Shown in pieces: positions 17,005-25,812 of a stretch of DNA of 42,711 nucleotides. Origin of the DNA: Bacteroidia bacterium. GTDB lineage: Bacteria > Bacteroidota > Bacteroidia > B-17B0 > Aurantibacillaceae. The notes under the pieces were generated by a model that was given only the letters and a program-made list of their open reading frames with translations, did no database searches and was not told the origin of the DNA. Position numbers and translations under genes: made by a program. Positions within the stretch are counted from its first letter, which is position 1, and the number at the start of each line of letters is the position of its first letter. The DNA lies in contig JAOAHO010000022.1 of the NCBI GenBank assembly GCA_026415195.1, forward strand, positions 1 to 42,711, in the 5' to 3' direction.

Positions 17005-18350
17005 AAAAGGAGAGGATAACCATATTAGGGGGCGGAGAAAGCGGTGTGGGTGTGGCTTTACTGGCCAAGCATCTGGGCTATGACGTGTTTTTATCGGACG
17101 GAGGAAAAATAAAAGAAAAATATATAGCCGATCTCATAAATCATGGAATTGATTTTGAAGAAGGCAAACATTCTGAAGATAAAATCCTGCAGGCAGATGT
17201 GGTTGTTAAAAGTCCGGGCATTCCTCATGAAACAACAATTGTTCAAAAAGTACTCCAAAAAAATATTCCGCTTTGGTCCGACATTGAATTCGGATATCGG
17301 CATTGTAAATCCAAAATCATTGCCATAACCGGTACAAATGGAAAAACAACCGTTACCCACTGGATGCACCATCTGATGCTGAAAGAAAAACCGGATACGG
17401 TGATGGCAGGCAATGTCGGAAACAGCTTTGCCCGGGAACTGATTCGGCTACCACAACCGGAATGGTATGTTTTGGAAGTAAGCAGTTTTCAACTAGACGA
17501 CTGCCACCATTTTTGTCCTGATATCGCTATCCTTACGAACATCACTCCCGATCATCTTAATCGTTACCAGAACCGTTTGGAGTATTATATTGATGCAAAA
17601 TTCAAAATCACACGTTCACAAACCGAAAAACAAACATTTATTTATAACGGTAGCGACCCCATCACCAATCAAAACCTCCATCGTTGTTCCATCAAATCCA
17701 AAACACTGAAGTTCGGTTACAACAATCCTGAATTTCAGGCATATTGTGATGAAAAAAAAAAACAAATCCATATACAACTAAACCCTCAAAACACCCTCAC
17801 TATGACAATAGAACAACTCGCGCTCCAGGGCAGACACAATGTGTATAATGCCCTTGCTGTAGCCCTTGCCGGACAAGTGGCTGGCATTCGTAACCAGAAA
17901 ATCCGTGAAGCCCTCATGGATTTTAAAGGTGTGGAACACCGCCTTGAACTGGTCATGAACAAAGAAGGCGTTGATTACATCAACGACTCAAAAGCCACCA
18001 ATGTGAATTCCGCGTGGTTTGCCCTCGATTCCATGACCAAGCCCGTTGTGTGGATTTGCGGGGGCCAGGATAAAGGCAACGATTACAGTGAACTGGATGA
18101 AGTGGTCAAAGCGAAAGTAAAAGCGATGGTTTGTCTGGGAAAAGATAACCGAAAAATCATCGAACATTTTAAAGACATCGTGAATGTCATCGTAGAAGCC
18201 AAAAACATGAACGATGCTGTAGTGCTTGCCTATCGGCTGGCTAAAAAAGGCGATGTCGTGTTACTGTCACCGGCATGTGCGAGCTTCGATTTGTTTGAAA
18301 ACTATGAAGACCGCGGCATGCGTTTTAAGGCAGCCGTGAAAGCATTATAA
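17001..18350 (+). CDS. murD: UDP-N-acetylmuramoyl-L-alanine:D-glutamate ligase
   Basis: Cytosolic Mur ligase (449 aa) adding D-glutamate. The N-terminal nucleotide-binding fold begins [17 protein letters not shown]; the ATP loop is [14 protein letters not shown] at about residues 108-121; later family motifs include [12 protein letters not shown], the [12 protein letters not shown] segment, the GGQDKGNDY loop and [18 protein letters not shown] near the end. All are intact. The gene starts inside the mraY stop (ATGA) and is followed 16 bases later by ftsW. Confidence 0.96.
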   Translation: MKKERITILGGGESGVGVALLAKHLGYDVFLSDGGKIKEKYIADLINHGIDFEEGKHSEDKILQADVVVKSPGIPHETTIVQKVLQKNIPLWSDIEFGYRHCKSKIIAITGTNGKTTVTHWMHHLMLKEKPDTVMAGNVGNSFARELIRLPQPEWYVLEVSSFQLDDCHHFCPDIAILTNITPDHLNRYQNRLEYYIDAKFKITRSQTEKQTFIYNGSDPITNQNLHRCSIKSKTLKFGYNNPEFQAYCDEKKKQIHIQLNPQNTLTMTIEQLALQGRHNVYNALAVALAGQVAGIRNQKIREALMDFKGVEHRLELVMNKEGVDYINDSKATNVNSAWFALDSMTKPVVWICGGQDKGNDYSELDEVVKAKVKAMVCLGKDNRKIIEHFKDIVNVIVEAKNMNDAVVLAYRLAKKGDVVLLSPACASFDLFENYEDRGMRFKAAVKAL

Positions 18351-18366
18351 ATTACTTCTACTTATT

Positions 18367-19512
18367 ATGCTTCAAAAACATCTTGGTGCAAATCGCGGGC
18401 TTTGGGTCATGCTGATATTCTTCGGGATGATTTCCCTGCTGTTGGTCTATTCCAGTGTGATGACCCTGGCCTATCGGTTTCATCAGGGAAACACGGAATT
18501 CTACTTGCTGAAGCATGCTGCCATTTTGTTGTTCGGACTAACCATCGGATATACCATTCAAAAAGTAAAGTATGTGTTTTGGGGAAGAATCTCCGTTTTT
18601 CTTTACATTTTCATCTTGCCGCTGCTTGCCTTTACCTTATTTAACGGAATCAGCGTTGGAGAAGCAAGCCGGTGGTTGGAAATTCCGGGTATCAACCTTT
18701 CTTTCCAACCTTCCGATCCAGCCAAACTTATTTTAATATTATTTACCTGCAGAAATATTGTGAAATATCCCGAAGCATTACACGATTTTAAAAAATTCAT
18801 GCTTCGCTTTATCCTCCCAGCCGTATTGATGTGTCTTTTTATTTTTCCCGCCAACTTATCCACCGCTATTCTCATCTTCCTGAACACCATTTTAATCCTT
18901 TGGATATCCGGAGCATCCATAAAAAATTTATTTTATTTATTTCTGATTTTAACAGTAATCGGAATTGTGTTTTTTACTCTGATCTGGTTTGTGCCCGAGT
19001 TTGTTCCGCGTGGAAAAACGTGGAAATCCAGGATTGAAAATTTTTCCAACGAAAAAAGTTCCGGCAACTATCAGGCCGAACAGGCCAAAATTGCGATTGC
19101 TTCAGGGGGGTTAGTTTTCGGAAAAGGTCCGGGAAACAGCATCCAGCGAGCCTTCCTGCCTCAGGCTTCCTCCGATTTTATTTTTGCCATCATGGTTGAA
19201 GAATATGGGGTATTGATCAGCATACTGGTGTTGTTCTTTTACCTGATTCTTTTGTATAAAGGAATACAAATTTATCGTTCATGCGAACATCCGTTCGGAG
19301 CAACAGTGGCATTGGGGCTTGTTATTTCCATCGTCGTGCAAGCACTGGTTAACATGATGGTGGCCGTGAACCTCATTCCCGTGACGGGACAACCTTTACC
19401 CCTGATCAGCATGGGCGGAACTTCCATTTGGTTCACCATGGTGGCAATGGGCATCATCATGAGTATCAACAATAAAATTCATCAAAAGAAAGAAAGCGAA
19501 ATATCAGAGTAG
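18367..19512 (+). CDS. ftsW: Septal peptidoglycan polymerase FtsW (SEDS family)
   Basis: Polytopic membrane glycosyltransferase (381 aa) that polymerises lipid II together with FtsI. About ten hydrophobic helices are visible. Conserved SEDS features: the GEASRWLEIPGINLSFQPSDPAK segment with the catalytic-region E and the FQPSE/D motif, the long extracellular loop ending in QAEQAKIAIASGG, GKGPGNSIQRAFLPQASSDFIFAI, and the C-terminal PVTGQPLPLISMGGTS. It lies between murD and murG in the usual Bacteroidota order. Confidence 0.95.
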   Translation: MLQKHLGANRGLWVMLIFFGMISLLLVYSSVMTLAYRFHQGNTEFYLLKHAAILLFGLTIGYTIQKVKYVFWGRISVFLYIFILPLLAFTLFNGISVGEASRWLEIPGINLSFQPSDPAKLILILFTCRNIVKYPEALHDFKKFMLRFILPAVLMCLFIFPANLSTAILIFLNTILILWISGASIKNLFYLFLILTVIGIVFFTLIWFVPEFVPRGKTWKSRIENFSNEKSSGNYQAEQAKIAIASGGLVFGKGPGNSIQRAFLPQASSDFIFAIMVEEYGVLISILVLFFYLILLYKGIQIYRSCEHPFGATVALGLVISIVVQALVNMMVAVNLIPVTGQPLPLISMGGTSIWFTMVAMGIIMSINNKIHQKKESEISE

Positions 19513-19524
19513 GACATCAAGCTG

Positions 19525-20631
19525 ATGAATCCAACACCCAGGATCATATTCAGTGGAGGAGGAACGGGAGGTCATATCTTTCCTGCCATTTCCATTGCTC
19601 AAAGTGTCAGAAAGTTGGTACCACATGCTGAAATATTATTTGTAGGTGCGGAGGGCCGTATGGAAATGGACAAGGTTCCGGCTGCAGGCTTTAATATTGT
19701 GGGATTGCCGATTGTGGGTTTTCAAAGGAAAAATATTCTGAAAAACATCAAATTACCGTTTTTATTATGGAAGAGTATCCGTAAGGCCCACGAAATACTG
19801 GATACATTTAAGCCCCACGTGGCCGTGGGCACCGGCGGCTATGCAAGCGGGCCTTTGTTGTGGGCATGCCGAAATAAAAAAATTCCTTATCTGATACAAG
19901 AACAGAATGGCTTCCCCGGCATCACCAACAAGCTTTTGGCAAATCGTGCACATAAAATCTGCACAGGTTATCCGGGAATGGAAAAATTTTTTCCGAAAGA
20001 AAAAGTGGTGTTCACCGGAAATCCGGTAAGGCAAGACCTGAAGGAACTAGATGCAAAAAAAAATGAAGCTATTGAGTTTTTCGGATTAGCTCCTCTGAAA
20101 ACAACATTGTTGGTATTGGGAGGAAGTTTGGGAGCAAAAGCCATTAATGAAAACATAAAAAAAATATTTAACCAACTGCAAAATAACGGTTTACAAATCA
20201 TTTGGCAAACAGGAAAAGGTTACCTGAGCGAAATAAAAACATTTATACAACAACATGGTTCGGAGAAGGGAATATATGTATCCGATTTTATAGGAAGGAT
20301 GGATTTGGCCTATGCCGCAGCCGATATCATCCTGAGCCGGGCTGGAGCTTCCACCATATCGGAAATCTGCTTAGCCGGGAAATGTTGTGTGTTCATCCCT
20401 TCACCCAACGTTGCCGAAGATCATCAAACCAAAAACGCAAAGGCATTGGCCGATCGTCGGGCAGGAGTCCTGATCCATGAATGGGAGGCCGAACATAAGC
20501 TTTTTGAAGAAATTTCCCGACTGGCTGCAAATCCTGAACTCAGAAATAAAATTGCGGAACAGGCCAGGCTCCTGGCAAAGCCGAATGCATCAGACGATAT
20601 TGCCAAAATAATTTTGGAACTCATTCCATGA
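19525..20631 (+). CDS. murG: Lipid II synthase (undecaprenyldiphospho-muramoylpentapeptide GlcNAc transferase)
   Basis: Membrane-associated GT28 glycosyltransferase (368 aa) converting lipid I to lipid II. The N-terminal glycine loop SGGGTGGHIFPAISIA, the GTGGYASGP loop, QEQNGFPGITNKLLA, the second glycine loop LGGSLGAKAINE and the donor-binding SRAGASTISEICLAGK are all present. The predicted membrane-contact patch lies in the hydrophobic and basic segment near residues 70-85. Its stop overlaps the murC ATG by four bases. Confidence 0.96.
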   Translation: MNPTPRIIFSGGGTGGHIFPAISIAQSVRKLVPHAEILFVGAEGRMEMDKVPAAGFNIVGLPIVGFQRKNILKNIKLPFLLWKSIRKAHEILDTFKPHVAVGTGGYASGPLLWACRNKKIPYLIQEQNGFPGITNKLLANRAHKICTGYPGMEKFFPKEKVVFTGNPVRQDLKELDAKKNEAIEFFGLAPLKTTLLVLGGSLGAKAINENIKKIFNQLQNNGLQIIWQTGKGYLSEIKTFIQQHGSEKGIYVSDFIGRMDLAYAAADIILSRAGASTISEICLAGKCCVFIPSPNVAEDHQTKNAKALADRRAGVLIHEWEAEHKLFEEISRLAANPELRNKIAEQARLLAKPNASDDIAKIILELIP

Positions 20632-22034
20632 TACTTGATAACTTTCCATACCGGATGGCGTATTTTATCGGCCTTGGCGGCATCGGAATGAGTGCCCTGG
20701 CACAGTTTTTCAAAAAAGCGGGTATGCACGTGGAGGGTTATGACAAGACGCCCTCCTCCGTAACGGATAGGTTACAATCGATGGGAATACCGTGCCGCTT
20801 TGAAGAAGATCTGGAATATTTGCAAGAAATATTAAAATCATACTCCAAAAATGAAATTTTAATCATTTATACTCCGGCAGTTCCTAAAACACATCTCGAA
20901 TATCAATGGCTCATTCATAATGGTTATATTATCCGAAAACGCGCAGAAATTCTGGGAGAAATCAGCAGGTTTTTTCCAACCATTGCTATTGCCGGCACGC
21001 ACGGAAAAACCAGCACCACCACATTCGTAACTCATCTTCTGAAAACAGCAGGAAAAAAAGTATTGTCGTTCATGGGAGGCATTTCCGTTAACTACGACAC
21101 CAACTTCCTCCTGCCCGACAACCTATCTGACCCCGAAAGTGTTTGGATGATTGCTGAAGCCGACGAATACGATCGATCTTTTCTTCATCTCAGGCCATCC
21201 ATTGGGATCATCACTTCCACCGATCCTGATCATCTGGATATCTATTCCGACTCGGCATCTTTTAAAAAAGGCTTTAGCGAATTTTCATCCTACTGCAAAG
21301 ATTATATCATTGTTAACAAACATGTTGAAAATGAATTCACGGAACATAAAAACAAATTCACATACTCCATAGATTTAAATAGCACTTGTTACGTACGTTC
21401 TTTGGATATAAAAAATGCCGTCTCATATTTTATTCCTTCATGCATGGGGAATACGCTCGGGCCAATGGAATTGAACATACCGGGAAGGCACAACGTGGAA
21501 AATGTACTTGCCGGTATTTTACTCGGAAAGTTGATGCAAATTCCCGATGAAGTAATTAATAAAGCTGTTAAAACTTTCAGAGGAGTGGAACGAAGATTCG
21601 ACATACGCATTAAAACCAACGATTTGATTTTTATCGACGACTACGCACACCACCCCACTGAAATAGCAGCCACCTTGAAATCGGTGAAGGAATATTTTCC
21701 GGGTAAAAAAATCAGAGTCGTATTCCAGCCGCATCTATTCACGCGCACACGCGATTTTATGGACAGATTTGCAGAGAGTCTTTCATTGGCTGATGAAGTG
21801 TGGCTGCTGGATATATATCCGGCCCGCGAAGAACCGATTGAAGGCGTAAGTTCACAAGCCCTGTTGGAAAAAATCCGCATCGCACAAAAGAAACACGTTA
21901 CCAAAGAACAAGTATTGAATGAGTGTTTGAACGGTAATCCGCAAGTGCTGATTACGATGGGGGCAGGAGACATAGATCGCCTAGTCAAGCCCATCGAAAA
22001 TAAAATTAAAAAACAAAAGAAAATTGAAGCATAA
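20628..22034 (+). CDS. murC: UDP-N-acetylmuramate:L-alanine ligase
   Basis: First Mur ligase of the stem-peptide pathway (468 aa). The N-terminal domain has GIGGIGMSALA-type wording (FIGLGGIGMSALAQFF), the ATP loop is AGTHGKTSTTTFV at about residues 124-136, and later motifs include EADEYDRSFLHL, the STDPDHLDIY segment, GVERRFD, DDYAHHPTEI and the FQPHLFTRT motif. All catalytic regions are intact. It ends 11 bases inside the following ftsQ frame. Confidence 0.96.
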   Translation: MILDNFPYRMAYFIGLGGIGMSALAQFFKKAGMHVEGYDKTPSSVTDRLQSMGIPCRFEEDLEYLQEILKSYSKNEILIIYTPAVPKTHLEYQWLIHNGYIIRKRAEILGEISRFFPTIAIAGTHGKTSTTTFVTHLLKTAGKKVLSFMGGISVNYDTNFLLPDNLSDPESVWMIAEADEYDRSFLHLRPSIGIITSTDPDHLDIYSDSASFKKGFSEFSSYCKDYIIVNKHVENEFTEHKNKFTYSIDLNSTCYVRSLDIKNAVSYFIPSCMGNTLGPMELNIPGRHNVENVLAGILLGKLMQIPDEVINKAVKTFRGVERRFDIRIKTNDLIFIDDYAHHPTEIAATLKSVKEYFPGKKIRVVFQPHLFTRTRDFMDRFAESLSLADEVWLLDIYPAREEPIEGVSSQALLEKIRIAQKKHVTKEQVLNECLNGNPQVLITMGAGDIDRLVKPIENKIKKQKKIEA

Positions 22035-22848
22035 AAAACACATAATCAAAAAAATTTTTCGCATAGTAGTGCCTGTAGTGGCTTTGACTGCCCATTTTCT
22101 TTTGCTTTCATTTTCGTCCGACAAACTGCGTGAATGCAAACCCAAAATTGTTCAAATCAACATATATCCTGAATATCTTCGTTTTGTCCTACCCAACGAT
22201 ATTCATCAACAATTGAAAGGAATTCATGAAGACAACGGCGCTTTGCCTTATGGGAAAATTTATAATGCTCATCAAAAACTGATTCATAATCCGTGGCTTT
22301 CCGAAACCGTTGTTTTTATGCCTCATCCGGAAATGGCCATAATCGAATGCGGACAACGACGTCCTTTTTTTCGTATGCAAAACAGCAAAGGGGAACATGT
22401 GTACATGGATAGTTCCGGAAAAATATTCCCTCCTGTTAAGCATTTTGCGGCTCGCGTACCCATGGCTTCGGGGTATATCCATGAAAATTTTTCACGCATG
22501 AAAGAATTCAGCATGGCTCAAATACTGAATAATCCGAACCTTAGTGCCGTATTCAAAGCATCGGATGTTTGGAAGGTGTTAACGGCCTTGCAACAGGACA
22601 GTTTGTTATCCGAAATGATCAAAAATATTTATTTCGACCCGCATGGTAATGTCGTTCTGATTCCCAGCATTGGCAAACATAAAGTAGTTGTGGGAAAAAC
22701 CCATCGTTTAAATGAAAAATTAAAAAAACTTTCTATTTTTTACAAAGAAGCTTATCTTAAAACATCATCGGCTGATTTGTACACCCACATTCAGTTACAA
22801 TTCAAAAATCAAATTGTATGTTCAATGAAGGAATCCATAAAACCATGA
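22024..22848 (+). CDS. ftsQ: Cell division protein FtsQ
   Basis: Bitopic divisome protein of 274 aa. It starts with TTG at 22024, inside the end of murC; no ATG occurs in frame before residue about 98, and the basic tail plus membrane helix (KKIFRIVVPVVALTAHFLLLSFSS, about residues 8-31) must be included, so the rare start is well supported. The periplasmic part (residues about 32-274) has a POTRA-like region near 45-115 but little sequence conservation, as is normal for FtsQ. It scaffolds FtsL/FtsB and FtsI/FtsW. The last codon overlaps the ftsA start as ATGA. Confidence 0.88.
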   Translation: MKHKKHIIKKIFRIVVPVVALTAHFLLLSFSSDKLRECKPKIVQINIYPEYLRFVLPNDIHQQLKGIHEDNGALPYGKIYNAHQKLIHNPWLSETVVFMPHPEMAIIECGQRRPFFRMQNSKGEHVYMDSSGKIFPPVKHFAARVPMASGYIHENFSRMKEFSMAQILNNPNLSAVFKASDVWKVLTALQQDSLLSEMIKNIYFDPHGNVVLIPSIGKHKVVVGKTHRLNEKLKKLSIFYKEAYLKTSSADLYTHIQLQFKNQIVCSMKESIKP

Positions 22849-24167
22849 ACGAAAATCCGGAACAATTTCCCATTGTGGTGGGGCTTGACATAGGAACCAC
22901 AAAAATTGCCGCATTTGCCGGGTACAGGAATGAGCACGGAAAAATTGAGATTTTAGGAATGGGCCGCACCGATTCATTTGGTGTGTTGCGCGGAATGGTT
23001 TCGAACATTGAACTCACCGTTCAGGCCATCAAAAAGGCACTTGCCCAGGTAGATACCAATGCCGACCTTGAAATTAAAGAGGTGGTGGTGGGCATTGCAG
23101 GCCAACATATTAAAAGTCTGCATCATCGTGATATGGTTACGCGATCGAATACGGATAATGAAATTTCGGAAGACGACGTGCGCCAACTCACCGAAAATAT
23201 TTACCGCATCACCATGAACCCGGGCGAGGAAGTGATCCATGTCATTCCTCAGGAATATATCATCGATAATGAACCCGGTATCAAAAATCCCGTGGGGCAT
23301 ACGGGCATCCGCCTGGAAGGAAATTTTCACATCATCACGGGACAAGTGAGCCCAATCAAAAATATTTATAAATGCGTAACGAAAGCCGGTTATGAAGTGA
23401 AGGGATTGTATCTGGAACCTATTGCAAGTGCTGAAGCTGTATTGTTCCCGGAAGAAAAAGAAGCCGGCGTGGCATTGGTTGACATTGGGGGCGGCACCAC
23501 CGACATTGCCATTTTCTATGACGGCGTTATCCGACATACGGCCGTAATTCCATTTGGCGGAAACATCATCACGGAAGATATTAAAGAGGCCTTTAAACTG
23601 ATCCATGCACAAGCAGAAAAATTAAAAGTTAAATTCGGTTCTGCCCTTCCAACTGAAACTGCCAGAAATCAAAAAGTAACCATCAGCGGCATTGCCGGAA
23701 GGCCGTCTAAAGAAGTATCATGTTATACTTTAGCTCAGGTCATTGAAGCCCGAATGAAGGAAATTCTGGAGTTTGTGGAATATGAAATTAAAACTTCGGG
23801 ATTCGAGAAAAAATTATCACAAGGCATTGTAGTAACCGGTGGTGGTTCGATGCTGATGAATCTGAGTAAGCTTATATCATATCAACTTGGATTGGAATGC
23901 CGATTGGGAAATCCGCATATTCACCTGGCCGGGAACCAAAACGAATTAAAGAATCCCATGTATGCAACCGGTATCGGCTTGGTGATGAAAGGCCTGGAAG
24001 ACGAAGAGAAAAGACTAAGTGAATATTTAAAAAAACAAAAGCTGGAACAGGTTCAACTGAAGAAAGAAGCAGAGGCTAAGTCACAAACAAGGAAAAAAAC
24101 CATAATCGACTTTTTCTCTAACCTGAAAACGAAAGTGGAAGGATGGATTGAAGACGATCTGGATTAA
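22845..24167 (+). CDS. ftsA: Cell division protein FtsA
   Basis: Actin-like ATPase that tethers FtsZ to the membrane. The phosphate-1 loop VGLDIGTTKIAAFAG, the phosphate-2 loop LVDIGGGTTDIAIF and the adenosine loop VVTGGGSMLMNL are visible. I chose ATG 22845, which forms an ATGA overlap with the ftsQ stop like four other junctions in the cluster, giving 440 aa; an in-frame ATG at 22818 would add nine residues. The last 60 residues or so are charged and end in a possible amphipathic helix (IIDFFSNLKTKVEGWIEDDLD region), the expected membrane-targeting tail. Confidence 0.95.
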   Translation: MNENPEQFPIVVGLDIGTTKIAAFAGYRNEHGKIEILGMGRTDSFGVLRGMVSNIELTVQAIKKALAQVDTNADLEIKEVVVGIAGQHIKSLHHRDMVTRSNTDNEISEDDVRQLTENIYRITMNPGEEVIHVIPQEYIIDNEPGIKNPVGHTGIRLEGNFHIITGQVSPIKNIYKCVTKAGYEVKGLYLEPIASAEAVLFPEEKEAGVALVDIGGGTTDIAIFYDGVIRHTAVIPFGGNIITEDIKEAFKLIHAQAEKLKVKFGSALPTETARNQKVTISGIAGRPSKEVSCYTLAQVIEARMKEILEFVEYEIKTSGFEKKLSQGIVVTGGGSMLMNLSKLISYQLGLECRLGNPHIHLAGNQNELKNPMYATGIGLVMKGLEDEEKRLSEYLKKQKLEQVQLKKEAEAKSQTRKKTIIDFFSNLKTKVEGWIEDDLD

Positions 24168-24187
24168 CCCCATAAAATCAAACAACC

Positions 24188-25738
24188 ATGATTCAATTTG
24201 AATTACCTGAAGAAAAAAGTTCCATCATTAAGGTGATGGGCGTTGGAGGCGGCGGCAGCAATGCCGTTAATCACATGTATCGATTGGGCATTAAAGGCGT
24301 GGATTTCTATGTGTGCAACACTGATGTACAGGCTTTGAACGAAAGCCCGGTGCCCAATAAAATTCATTTGGGGAAAATAAAAACCAAAGGGCTAGGAGCC
24401 GGATCTATTCCGGAAGTGGGAAGAGATTCGGCACTGGAGAGCATTGATGAAATAAGAAAAGTGCTTTCCGAAAATACGGAAATGGTATTTATTACTGCGG
24501 GCATGGGCGGAGGTACAGGCACGGGTGCGGCGCCGGTTATCGCTTCGGTGGCTCGTGAATTGGGGATCCTCACTGTAGGCATTGTTACCATGCCCTTCAC
24601 CTTTGAAGGAAAACGAAGAAGAATGTATGCGGAGAAAGGGCTCGAGGAGATGAAAAAAAGCGTGGACACCTTGCTGGTCATCAACAACGACAAACTGCGC
24701 GAACTATATGGCAGTTTGAAAATGCGGGAAGCCTTTGCACATGCCGATAATGTATTAACCAATGCTGCCAAAAGCATTGCGGAACTCATCAGTACCCACC
24801 TTCATATCAACCTCGATTTGAACGATGTCCGCACTGTGATGAAGGACAGCGGCCTTGCTCTGATGGGCACGGCAGTGGCAAGCGGTGAAAATCGTGCCCT
24901 GAAAGCCGTTCAAATGGCACTGGCCTCGCCCTTGCTGAACGATAATGACATCGTCGGAGCAAGGCATGTATTATTGAATATCATGGCAGGAAGCGATGAT
25001 ATTGAAATGGATGAATTTGATGAAATCACACAATACGTCAATGAAGCAAGCGGCAACTCTGCTGAAGTTATTTTCGGATATGGAACCGATACTTCCCTTG
25101 GCGATACGGTAAGCGTTACCATTATTGCCACCGGATTTCAATCGAACAAGGGTACGGAAAGAAACCAACAGGCAGAAGAGGTTCATACTCTTTCCCAAAC
25201 CGAAATTTCCGCAACATCACAACAAATTACGGACGAAGAGCCCTTTGTCAATGCCCAAAAAGAATCGGCATCCGGGCTTAATATGGAATTGAAAACCAAA
25301 GAGGAACAAATTTTAACATTTAATGAGTTTGTTCCCTCTTCTCAAATTCAGGATGTACCCCAGGATTCCGTAAAAGTTCTTTCTCTGGATGATGACGATA
25401 AAACCAGTCAAAGTGAAAAATCGTTTTCAGTAAGCACCACATCCGATGCACCGACCGGCAACACAAGCACAATGGACAGCATTAAATCACAGAAAGAAAA
25501 TTTGGAATTGGTGAAAGAACGCATCAGACAATTGAAAAATATTGCCAAGGCCTATAAAAATCCGGAAATGCTCAACAAACTGGAAAAAGAACCTGCCTAT
25601 CTTAGGCAAAACATTCAGAGTGAAGACCTGAATTATAATCAGGAAGAGGAAATTCATTCCAAATACACCATAGAAGAAGAAGACGGAAAACCAAAAATAA
25701 AGCCAAACAATTCATTTCTTCACGGGCAACCATCTTAA
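24188..25738 (+). CDS. ftsZ: Cell division GTPase FtsZ
   Basis: Tubulin-like GTPase forming the division ring. The tubulin signature GGGTGTGAAP spans about residues 107-116, with the N-terminal VMGVGGGGSNAVNHM loop and the T7-loop region NLDLNDVRTVMKDSG. The GTPase body ends near residue 320; the remaining ~195 residues are a long, polar, low-complexity linker, much longer than in E. coli (383 aa total against 516 here). The C-terminal peptide KPNNSFLHGQPS is probably the partner-binding tail. It starts 20 bases after ftsA and is followed by a terminator, so it closes the dcw unit. Confidence 0.96.
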   Translation: MIQFELPEEKSSIIKVMGVGGGGSNAVNHMYRLGIKGVDFYVCNTDVQALNESPVPNKIHLGKIKTKGLGAGSIPEVGRDSALESIDEIRKVLSENTEMVFITAGMGGGTGTGAAPVIASVARELGILTVGIVTMPFTFEGKRRRMYAEKGLEEMKKSVDTLLVINNDKLRELYGSLKMREAFAHADNVLTNAAKSIAELISTHLHINLDLNDVRTVMKDSGLALMGTAVASGENRALKAVQMALASPLLNDNDIVGARHVLLNIMAGSDDIEMDEFDEITQYVNEASGNSAEVIFGYGTDTSLGDTVSVTIIATGFQSNKGTERNQQAEEVHTLSQTEISATSQQITDEEPFVNAQKESASGLNMELKTKEEQILTFNEFVPSSQIQDVPQDSVKVLSLDDDDKTSQSEKSFSVSTTSDAPTGNTSTMDSIKSQKENLELVKERIRQLKNIAKAYKNPEMLNKLEKEPAYLRQNIQSEDLNYNQEEEIHSKYTIEEEDGKPKIKPNNSFLHGQPS

Positions 25739-25761
25739 CTGACAATTAAATTAATTTTTTC

Positions 25762-25794
25762 AACGCAGTGGCTTAACCTTCCGCTGCGTTTTTT
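25762..25794 (+). terminator. Rho-independent terminator after ftsZ
   Basis: Ten-base stem (25762-25771 with 25781-25790, one G-U wobble, core ACGCAG/CTGCGT), 9-base loop and a T-run at 25789-25794. It ends the dcw cluster. Confidence 0.88.
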
Positions 25795-25812
25795 GTTTTA
25801 TATTTACATATC

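Noticed and set aside
22818..22844. Nine-codon N-terminal extension of FtsA
   Set aside because: The ATG at 22845 forms the ATGA junction used repeatedly in this cluster; the extension adds no conserved residues. It cannot be excluded.
22974..23612. 212-codon minus-strand ORF inside ftsA
   Set aside because: Long but opposite a fully conserved ftsA; no domain or start context supports it.
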